A stretch of DNA of 64,000 nt. Source: JACVRW01 sp963728155. GTDB lineage: Bacteria; Actinomycetota; Thermoleophilia; Solirubrobacterales; Thermoleophilaceae. The DNA lies in assembly GCA_963728155.1 (NCBI GenBank), contig CAVSJF010000006.1:248001-312000 (forward strand), read 5' to 3'. Positions 58,648 through 64,000 of the stretch are shown here, in pieces (position 1 is the first letter of the stretch; each line of letters starts with the position of its first letter). The notes beneath the pieces are model-generated. The model was not told the origin of the DNA. It saw nothing but the letters and a program-made list of their open reading frames with translations, and ran no database searches. The position numbers and the translations under genes are program-made.

Positions 58648-59244
58648 ATGAGCACGATCACATGCGACCTCGCCATCTCGCTCGATGGCTACGTGGCAGG
58701 GGCCAACCAGAGCCGGGACAATCCGTTCGGGGAAGGTGTCGGGGAACGGTTGCACCGGTGGATGTTCGACCAGCCCGACGAGAACGCCACAGAGATCGAG
58801 GCCATAACCTCGGCTGCGGCCTTCGTCATGGGCCGCAACATGTTCGGTCCTGGCCGCGGCGAATGGGACCCGGGGTGGACGGGCTGGTGGGGTGACGACC
58901 CGCCCTACCACGCCCCGGTGTTCGTCCTGACGCACCACGAGCGTGAACCGGTGCTGATGGACGGCGGGACGACGTTCGTGTTTGTTACCGACGGCATCGA
59001 GTCCGCCCTGCAGCAGGCTCGCGACGCGGCGGGAAGCGGCACCGTCGCGATCGCCGGCGGCGCCGAGGTCGTCAAGCAGTACCTGCACGCCGGCCTAATC
59101 GACACTTTGCGGCTGCACGTCGTGCCGGAGATCATCGGAGCCGGCGAACGGCTCCTCGACGACGTGGGCGACCTAAAGCTCGAGCAGACCGCTGTCACGC
59201 ACACCGATATCGTGGCGCACCTGAGCTACCGCATCGTGCGCTGA
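58648..59244 (+). CDS. Dihydrofolate-reductase/RibD-C-fold protein
   Basis: This 198-residue protein has the RibD C-terminal/DHFR fold: DLAISLDGYVAGAN, AAFVMGRNMFGPGRGEW, then APVFVLTHHEREPVLMDGGTTFVFVTDG, GTVAIAGGAEVVKQYLHAGLIDTLRLHVVP. Members reduce pteridine- or riboflavin-like substrates or have lost this activity. It lies 65 bases after the DUF1579-like gene and is probably in the same operon. Confidence 0.83.
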   Translation: MSTITCDLAISLDGYVAGANQSRDNPFGEGVGERLHRWMFDQPDENATEIEAITSAAAFVMGRNMFGPGRGEWDPGWTGWWGDDPPYHAPVFVLTHHEREPVLMDGGTTFVFVTDGIESALQQARDAAGSGTVAIAGGAEVVKQYLHAGLIDTLRLHVVPEIIGAGERLLDDVGDLKLEQTAVTHTDIVAHLSYRIVR

Positions 59245-59713
59245 GCTGGCCGACGGGCTCCGAAGTCGAACACGTCCGAACGACAGTCACGGACGTGGCA
59301 GGCGCACCTCCCCGTGAACGAGCAAGCGGGTTCGGCTCTGCGCGCCGGAGACGCCTGCTCGGGACGAGTAGTAAGGCCTCTGGGGACGAATACGAACTCA
59401 CCGGCGGTGATGCGGATCACCGCTTTGCGCGAGAAGCAGCAGCCCCGCTCTTTGGCCCGTCAGGGTGCTCAGGACGCTGGCGCCGCACCCGCTAGCCGCT
59501 CCCCGACCAAGCAGCGACTCATCGACGAGACATTTCAAGTTTCTCTGAATCGTTGGTCGGGTAGCGCCCGACCATGCTCACAGGGGGTCGCCAGCGTCGC
59601 CGTCGTGGTAGGAGCAAGGTTCAGGTCCGAGGTTGCGGGTGCTGCCTTCCCCTCGCCCTCAGCCTGCTGAGCCTGCCCGTCCTTGGCGTACGAGCTCCCC
59701 TGCAGGTGCCTTG
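59245..59713. other. 469-base region without a convincing gene
   Basis: No frame has a good start and composition. On the reverse strand near 59350-59420, VIRITAGEFVFVPRGLTT resembles the conserved strand of cupin domains, so it may be a remnant, but the flanks do not extend the similarity. Confidence 0.4.
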
Positions 59714-59818
59714 ATGTTCTTCTTCTTCTCCAACCGGCTCGGCTGCCTCGGATCGCTCGCCATTTCCGCCATCGCCACCCTGGTGCTCCTGCTCGTGCTC
59801 GGCGTTATCCGGCTTTGA
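59714..59818 (+). CDS. 34-residue single-helix membrane peptide
   Basis: MFFFFSNRLGCLGSLAISAI followed by ATLVLLLVLGVIRL is a short N-terminal loop and one hydrophobic helix. The FFSNRLGCLGS start recalls tiny conserved actinobacterial membrane proteins, though I cannot name a family. The ATG at 59714 has only a weak CAGGTG-like site. It is too short for automatic calling, but its composition is clearly protein-like and unlike its surroundings. Confidence 0.5.
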   Translation: MFFFFSNRLGCLGSLAISAIATLVLLLVLGVIRL

Positions 59819-60099
59819 GTGGCGCGGACCTTCGCGGGTAGAGCCCTTAAGAGTGCTAGTTGGAGGGGGCAGACGGCAGTTCGTGAAGATCACCAAGCTG
59901 GCGCTAATCCTGAGCCGGGCCCGCGGTTCCGGAGTGACTGCTGGAGGTTGCTCGTAGGTTTGCGCGTCTCATTCTGGGGCATTGATGTCTCAGATCGAAG
60001 ATCCAGGTCTGGCCCCCTGGCCTTCTTCCAATACCCCTGCGCCGTTCCCTCTTCTCCCTTACGGGTCAAGCGGCCCGGCGTTCAGAAAGGAACAAATCA

Positions 60100-60450
60100 A
60101 TGGCAGCTACAGATGTAACCCGCGGTAACGTCCGCGCAGATAGAGGACCGGCGGTCGGCCGGGCCGCCCGCCGGTTCGCGACCGAGACCAAGCAGGCGTT
60201 CAAGACCACCGAGTTCTGGGCGATGGTCGGCCTGATCGTGGCCATTCTGGTCAGCGCCGCCGTCATCAACGGCGGCGACAACGGCACGGACGAGTTCATC
60301 GCCCGCCAGGCATGGCTGTACGTGGCCATTTTGGGCGCCGGTTACTTCGTCTCGCGTGGCCTAGCCAAGTCCGGCAGCCACGAGCCGTACACACCCGAGG
60401 CCACCGACCAAGAGCGCCACGGCCGCGTCGACACCGGCGTCAATCGGTAG
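60100..60450 (+). CDS. Small membrane protein, two transmembrane helices
   Basis: This 116-residue protein has a hydrophilic N-terminus, helix VGLIVAILVSAAVINGG, an acidic loop GDNGTDEFI and a second helix LYVAILGAGYFVSRGLA, then a hydrophilic tail. The function is unknown. An AAAGGA site precedes the ATG, and the gene is closed by a perfect hairpin terminator. Confidence 0.68.
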   Translation: MAATDVTRGNVRADRGPAVGRAARRFATETKQAFKTTEFWAMVGLIVAILVSAAVINGGDNGTDEFIARQAWLYVAILGAGYFVSRGLAKSGSHEPYTPEATDQERHGRVDTGVNR

Positions 60451-60481
60451 TCGAGCCGGCTCACGCAGGTGCCGGGCACCA

Positions 60482-60509
60482 GCGAGGAGGGCCGACTGGC
60501 CCTCCTCGC
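60482..60509 (+). terminator. Perfect hairpin terminator
   Basis: Bases 60482-60493 pair perfectly with 60498-60509 (12 pairs) around a GACT loop, followed by GTTTGGT. It lies 32 bases after the stop of the small membrane protein. Confidence 0.78.
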
Positions 60510-60584
60510 GTTTGGTGTACGCAGCAACACGACACGCTCCCGGTGGAAGTCTCGCCAGAACTGGTGCTCGGCGCGCTAGCCAAG

Positions 60585-61325
60585 CTAGGTCGTCGGTAGC
60601 TCCTTCAGCAAGTCTCTGACCATCCAGTTACAGAGCTCGGGCTTGTCGGCGGGCAGGCCGTGGCCGGTGCCCGGCACGATCGCCAGCTGGGCGTTCGGCA
60701 TCGCCGAGTGCATCGCGTGGATGTGGTCGGTGCGGACCTCGCTCTCGTTGTCGGCGAACATGAGGAGCGACGGCGTCTCGATCGAGGCGAGGTCGTCCGC
60801 CGTGAGCGCGGGTGCGCGATGGTGCTCGTCGTCGAGGCGGGTCCACACCTCGGGCCAGTGCTCGCGGCCGTGTGGCGACACCTCGCCGTACAGGTCGCCC
60901 AGGAACTCGAGAACATCCGGGGGCAGGGGATCGAGCACGCCGGGTAGCCACCCGTCGAAGTGGAAGACGCCCTCGGAGAAGACCAGGCCCCCCACCAGGT
61001 CCGGCCGCGCCTGTGCGACCAGCAGGCCAACGGGAGCGCCCACCGAGTGCCCGAAGAGATGAGCGGGCCCGCCGACGACCTCCTCGATGAACGCCGAGGT
61101 GTCCTCGGTCATCTGCTCGAAGGTGATCGGCCCGCCGGGATCGGGCGTCCGTCCCTGACCGCGGCGATCGAAGCGATAGCAGCGAAAGGACTTCGCGAGG
61201 CCGTCGAGGTTGTCGTCCCAGGCACGGGAGTCGGCGCCGCCGGGATGCAGCAGGACGAGCGCAGGGCCCTCGCCGTGCACGTCCCACCACGTGTCGACGC
61301 CGCCGATCTGGACGTAACCGCTCAT
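60585..61325 (-). CDS. Alpha/beta hydrolase
   Basis: This 246-residue protein has LVLLHPGGADSRAW (oxyanion region), the nucleophile elbow FGHSVGAP (Ser), and the C-terminal catalytic His in VPGTGHGLP. Asp in FADNESEV is the likely third residue. There is no signal peptide. It overlaps the upstream ABM-like gene by ATGA. Together they form an operon divergent from the TetR gene and likely repressed by it. Confidence 0.87.
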   Translation of the reverse strand: MSGYVQIGGVDTWWDVHGEGPALVLLHPGGADSRAWDDNLDGLAKSFRCYRFDRRGQGRTPDPGGPITFEQMTEDTSAFIEEVVGGPAHLFGHSVGAPVGLLVAQARPDLVGGLVFSEGVFHFDGWLPGVLDPLPPDVLEFLGDLYGEVSPHGREHWPEVWTRLDDEHHRAPALTADDLASIETPSLLMFADNESEVRTDHIHAMHSAMPNAQLAIVPGTGHGLPADKPELCNWMVRDLLKELPTT

Positions 61326-61636
61326 GTGCCCCCGGTGAGGTCCGCGACGACCTCGTGATGGGTGACGGTCGAGGGCCCGAGCAGGTACTCCTCGTCGCCC
61401 GGGTAGAGCACCGCGGCCTCGATGTCCTCGCCGGCGAACCTGCGGATCGCGGCCTCGTCGTCCCAGAGGGAGATCGTCAGGAACTCGGTCGTGTCGCCCT
61501 CGTTACGCCGAAGCATCCAGGCGCCGCGGTTGCCCTCGGTTTGCGCGTATTCGTCGAACCCGGTCTCGCGGATGTACTGCGCGTAGGCATCGGCGTCCCG
61601 GCTTCGGACGGTCCCGCTCCAGGTTCGGGCGATCAC
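61322..61636 (-). CDS. ABM-family (antibiotic biosynthesis monooxygenase-like) protein
   Basis: This protein of about 104 residues has an ABM-type dimeric ferredoxin fold: VIARTWSGTVRSRDADAYAQYIRETG, RGAWMLRRNEGDTTEFLTISLWDDEAAIRRFAG and EDIEAAVLYPGDEEYLLGPSTVTHHEV. The GTG at 61636 is preferred because a CAGGGA site lies about ten bases upstream; TTG 61660 and GTG codons at 61672/61678 are alternatives. It is coupled to the alpha/beta hydrolase gene. Confidence 0.75.
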   Translation of the reverse strand: MIARTWSGTVRSRDADAYAQYIRETGFDEYAQTEGNRGAWMLRRNEGDTTEFLTISLWDDEAAIRRFAGEDIEAAVLYPGDEEYLLGPSTVTHHEVVADLTGGT

Positions 61637-61662
61637 GATCTGTTTCCCTGAGGCATGCAAAC

Positions 61663-61676
61663 GAGAATACACTCTC
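61663..61676. promoter_or_regulatory. Imperfect 14-bp palindrome, candidate TetR operator
   Basis: GAGAATACACTCTC matches its reverse complement at 10 of 14 positions (GAGA-N6-TCTC). It overlaps the TACACT -10 box of the TetR gene and the TATTCT box of the divergent operon. Confidence 0.5.
61668..61673 (+). promoter_or_regulatory. Leaderless -10 box of the TetR gene (TACACT)
   Basis: TACACT ends seven bases before the ATG at 61681, and no ribosome binding site is present. Confidence 0.55.
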
Positions 61677-61680
61677 ACTT

Positions 61681-62256
61681 ATGAAGAACCGGCGCGCCGA
61701 CGCCCGCCGCAACCGGAGCCGGCTACTGAGCGCCGCGGGCGACCTCCTTGCGGCGGGTGGCGCCTTCACACTCGCCGACGCCGCGGGGCTGGCCGGGGTG
61801 TCGACCGCGACCGCCTATCGGCACTTCCACTCGGCCGACGACCTGGTCGATGCCTTCACTGCCGGCTTCTGGGATGACGTCGACGACCGCGCGTCGCGGG
61901 GGAAGGCAGGCGAAGGTGAGCTCGCAGGGTTCAGCCGCCTCTGGGTCGACGCCGTCCTCGACTGGGGCGACGCGCTGGTGCACCTACGCAGCAGCCGCGG
62001 GTTCCTCGAGCGGCGTTCGCGCGACGACCCGCGGGTTCAACGCCTCGTCGCGGTGGCCGAGCCCAGGCTGAGAGCCGAGTGCCGGGCACTCACCGGGAGA
62101 TCGCCGTCGGCGCACGAGCTGAGCTACGTGCTCGCCGTGTGGAATGTCCTCGCTGATCCACGGGAGATCCTCGACCAGCACCGAACGCTTGGGTGGTCGG
62201 CGGCGCGAATCGCGGACACCCTGCACCGGTCCCTCACGGCAGTTGCCCTTCGTTAG
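61681..62256 (+). CDS. TetR-family regulator
   Basis: This 191-residue protein has an N-terminal TetR helix-turn-helix (RSRLLSAAGDLLAAGGAFTLADAAGLAGVSTATAYRHFHSADDLVDAF) and an alpha-helical ligand domain. The divergent ABM/hydrolase operon and the palindrome over its own -10 box suggest it represses both itself and that operon. Its TAG stop is part of the leaderless promoter of the next gene. Confidence 0.87.
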   Translation: MKNRRADARRNRSRLLSAAGDLLAAGGAFTLADAAGLAGVSTATAYRHFHSADDLVDAFTAGFWDDVDDRASRGKAGEGELAGFSRLWVDAVLDWGDALVHLRSSRGFLERRSRDDPRVQRLVAVAEPRLRAECRALTGRSPSAHELSYVLAVWNVLADPREILDQHRTLGWSAARIADTLHRSLTAVALR

Positions 62257-62259
62257 CGT
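62254..62259 (+). promoter_or_regulatory. Leaderless -10 box of the PhzF gene (TAGCGT)
   Basis: TAGCGT overlaps the TAG stop of the TetR gene and ends six bases before the GTG at 62266. Confidence 0.45.
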
Positions 62260-62265
62260 CATCCT

Positions 62266-63114
62266 GTGGCCGTGCCAGCCCCGCGCCCGTTCGCCCAGGT
62301 CGATGTCTTCTCGAGCGTTGCCTTCGGCGGCAACCCCGTCGCGGTGGTCCTCGACGGGGAGGGACTCAGCACCGAGCAAATGCAGCACTTCGCGCGCTGG
62401 ACCAACCTGTCGGAGACCACGTTCGTTCTGGCGCCGACCGCCCACGAGGCCGATTACCGCGTGCGGATCTTCACGCCCGTGGCCGAGCTGCCCTTCGCCG
62501 GTCACCCAACGCTGGGCACCTGCCACGCGTGGCGCGCCCACCGATCGGCCACCGGCGACGATTTCCTACAGGAGTGCGAAGCCGGGCTGATAGCGGTGCG
62601 CCAGACCGACGCCGGCCTGGCCTTCGAGGCGCCGCCTCTGCTGCGCTCGGGCCCGGTCGACGAAGCGCTGGTCGCCCACCTCGCGGACCTCCTTCGGATC
62701 GGGCGGGAGGACATCGTCGACACCCAGTGGGTCGACAACGGCCCCGGTTGGGTCGGCGTGCTGCTGGAGAGCGCCGACGCCGTGCTCGCGCTGCGCCCTG
62801 CGGCCGTCGACCTCGACGTGGGCGTCGCGGGGCCGTTCCCGCCCGGGAGCAGCGAGGCGCTCGAAGTGCGCGCGTTCTTCCCCAAGGACGGCGCCACGGT
62901 GGAAGACCCGGTCACGGGCAGCCTCAACGCGTCCCTCGCGGATTGGCTGCTTCACACCGGACGCATCGAGGCGCCCTACGTCGCCCGCCAGGGCACGGCG
63001 CTCGGCCGCACGGGACGCGTGCACATCTCCCGCGACGCCGACGGCGCCATCTGGGTGGGTGGCGCCACCACCACCCGGGTGAGCGGCGAGGTCAGTGGCC
63101 TCGGAGACGCGTGA
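62266..63114 (+). CDS. PhzF-family isomerase/epimerase-like protein
   Basis: This 282-residue protein of the PhzF/diaminopimelate epimerase fold has FAQVDVFSSVAFGGNPVAVVLDG, the catalytic Glu in NLSETTFV, FAGHPTLGTCHAW and GATVEDPVTGSLNASLADWL. Many PhzF-like proteins isomerise small cyclic acids; the substrate here is unknown. GTG 62266 is the start. The last 23 bases overlap the convergent gene. Confidence 0.86.
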   Translation: MAVPAPRPFAQVDVFSSVAFGGNPVAVVLDGEGLSTEQMQHFARWTNLSETTFVLAPTAHEADYRVRIFTPVAELPFAGHPTLGTCHAWRAHRSATGDDFLQECEAGLIAVRQTDAGLAFEAPPLLRSGPVDEALVAHLADLLRIGREDIVDTQWVDNGPGWVGVLLESADAVLALRPAAVDLDVGVAGPFPPGSSEALEVRAFFPKDGATVEDPVTGSLNASLADWLLHTGRIEAPYVARQGTALGRTGRVHISRDADGAIWVGGATTTRVSGEVSGLGDA

Positions 63115-63508
63115 GGTCGACGCGCACCGGCACGTTGTAGCGCTCGGCGAAGGACTCCGGGTTCATGCCGATGCCCACGATGCGCTCGTCGTACTTGGCC
63201 CGGTACTCGCCCGCCTGATCGACGGGCGGAGCGTCGGCATCGATGGTCGCGGTCCCCGACAGGACCACTATGTCGCCCCCGCCGCCGTCGCCGCCGAAGT
63301 TGAGCGTGACCCTCGGGTTGGCCTCGATGTTGCGAACGCGCGCCCCTTGCATGCTGTACATGAGGACGGACTCGGCGCCGTCCCAGAGGAACCAGACGGG
63401 CATGGGAAGCGGCGCGCCCGCCTTGGTGACCGTGGTCATCCAAACGACGATGTCCTCGCGCAGATGCCGCGCGACGCGTTCCCCGAATTCGGTGCTCTGG
63501 TCGATCAC
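63092..63508 (-). CDS. Pyridoxamine-5'-phosphate oxidase-fold, F420/FMN-type protein
   Basis: This 138-residue split-barrel protein reads EFGERVARHLREDIVVWMTTVTKAGAPLPMPVWFLWDG, SVLMYSMQGARVRNIEANPRVTLNFGGDGGGG and VVLSGTATID. The PPOX-class F420- or FMN-dependent family is the likely home. The GTG at 63508 follows a TATGCT box by six bases, so translation is probably leaderless. The gene starts two bases after the stop of the phosphoesterase gene. Confidence 0.82.
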   Translation of the reverse strand: MIDQSTEFGERVARHLREDIVVWMTTVTKAGAPLPMPVWFLWDGAESVLMYSMQGARVRNIEANPRVTLNFGGDGGGGDIVVLSGTATIDADAPPVDQAGEYRAKYDERIVGIGMNPESFAERYNVPVRVDLTRLRGH

Positions 63509-63510
63509 CG

Positions 63511-64000
63511 CTAGAGCATACGATCGCCCGGCCGGCAGCTCGCCCGGCTTCGGTCGAGCACCTCTCCGTCCACGTCGCGGAACTCGAGCCGAGCCTCGCC
63601 GGGGGTGAGGACGATTCGCAGCGCGCCGGTCCGGTCCGAGCGCGCGAACGCGGCCCGGGAGTCGGGCTCGAGGGCGTAGCGGACGGCGCCGCCGGTTCCG
63701 GAGATGTACTGCGTCAGCCCGGCGCGCCTGCGGTAACGCATCATCACGTGCTCGTGCCCGTTGAGCACCAGCCGCGCTCGCCCGCGCAGCGCCGCCCACA
63801 GGGGGGCGATATCGGGAGCGTCGCCGTGGACGGTTCCGGCGCTGAAACGCGGGCGGTGCCAGAAGGCGAGCCGGCAGGTGGTGCTCTCACGGTCGAGCAC
63901 CCGCTCCAGCCAGCGCAGCTGAGCCGAGCCGGGCTCGTGGGGCTCCTGGGAGTTCAGGTTGACGATCTCCCACCCACCGAGGCTGAAGCGATACCACGGC
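63511..64000 (-). CDS. C-terminal part of a metallophosphoesterase (runs off the window)
   Basis: The frame is open from 64000 to its TAG at 63511-63513. It includes GGWEIVNLNSQEP, SAQLRWLERVLDRES, LAFWHRPRFS and VLNGHEHVMMRY, so the metal-binding GHxH-type motif is present. The N-terminal metal ligands must lie outside the window. It resembles calcineurin-like acid phosphatase/alkaline phosphatase D-type enzymes. Confidence 0.83.
   Translation of the reverse strand, partial: PWYRFSLGGWEIVNLNSQEPHEPGSAQLRWLERVLDRESTTCRLAFWHRPRFSAGTVHGDAPDIAPLWAALRGRARLVLNGHEHVMMRYRRRAGLTQYISGTGGAVRYALEPDSRAAFARSDRTGALRIVLTPGEARLEFRDVDGEVLDRSRASCRPGDRML
63515..63520 (-). promoter_or_regulatory. Leaderless -10 box of the pyridoxamine oxidase-fold gene (TATGCT)
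   Basis: TATGCT on the reverse strand ends six bases before the GTG at 63508 and overlaps the end of the phosphoesterase gene. Confidence 0.5.

Noticed and set aside
59226..59420. Possible cupin gene on the reverse strand
   Set aside because: Only one strand-like motif (AGEFVFVPRG) is present; the flanks do not continue a cupin, so at most a remnant.

Overview
The window is high-GC DNA (about 70 % G+C by eye) with tightly packed genes, many GTG starts, ATGA/GTGA stop-start overlaps and short intergenic gaps. F420-type oxidoreductases, a SARP-like BTAD regulator, DUF6325/SHOCT, DUF2252 and amphi-Trp proteins, and many TANNNT-N6/7-RTG leaderless starts point to an actinobacterium. A Thermoleophilia (Solirubrobacterales-type) soil organism is my best inference, not a demonstrated one. 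It looks like ordinary chromosome: one tRNA gene, and no rRNA, CRISPR array, insertion sequence or prophage.

Layout. 1-2.5 kb: the start of a probable RpiR-type regulator, a small membrane protein and a dipeptide-type ABC permease pair. 2.5-8 kb: a leftward operon led by a 1,278-residue BTAD/cyclase/AAA regulator, followed by a small protein and an animal-type heme peroxidase. 8-13 kb: a repeat-bearing membrane-anchored protein (three RFDGGPEEGTRG-type repeats) and a c-di-GMP signalling block (GGDEF-EAL protein, HPt-REC-GGDEF-REC hub, single REC protein). 13-19 kb: a carboxymuconolactone decarboxylase-like protein with acetolactate synthase, a secreted M14 peptidase and an F420-dependent oxidoreductase. 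19-24.5 kb: membrane proteins, DUF6325, then a lipid kinase, an amphi-Trp protein and DUF2252. 24.6-28.8 kb: HAD hydrolase and arylsulfatase, convergent with the formylglycine-generating enzyme that should activate the sulfatase. 28.9-39.9 kb: histidine kinase, phosphodiesterase-like membrane protein, AI-2E-type transporter, glutamine amidotransferase, a MalT-like LuxR regulator, three response regulators, DUF6325 and SHOCT proteins.

39.9-45.7 kb holds the most interesting locus. It encodes a HyuA/HyuB pair in which HyuB carries a C-terminal zinc-ribbon region resembling the acetone carboxylase gamma subunit. The pair is transcribed divergently from a histidine-phosphatase-like gene and a glyoxalase-like gene. 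Both divergent promoters look leaderless and flank a perfect 18-bp palindrome. 45.7-51.7 kb: an HNH-like/HTH protein, an AraC-type protein, a zinc ribbon, a GCS2 ligase, an epimerase, a second F420 oxidoreductase and a manganese catalase. 51.9-55.1 kb: a three-gene operon of a glutamine-synthetase-like ligase, a solute-binding-fold protein with no signal peptide, and a cytochrome P450, ending at a tRNA(CAT). 55.2-64 kb: small accessory genes, two divergent regulator loci (ArsR/SRPBCC and TetR/hydrolase), a PhzF protein, a pyridoxamine-oxidase-fold protein and a truncated phosphoesterase.

Two patterns run through the window. At least ten genes start 6-7 bases after a TANNNT -10 box, so they are probably leaderless. 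Three convergent gene pairs terminate on the same CTAG tetranucleotide, with both stop codons reading TAG.
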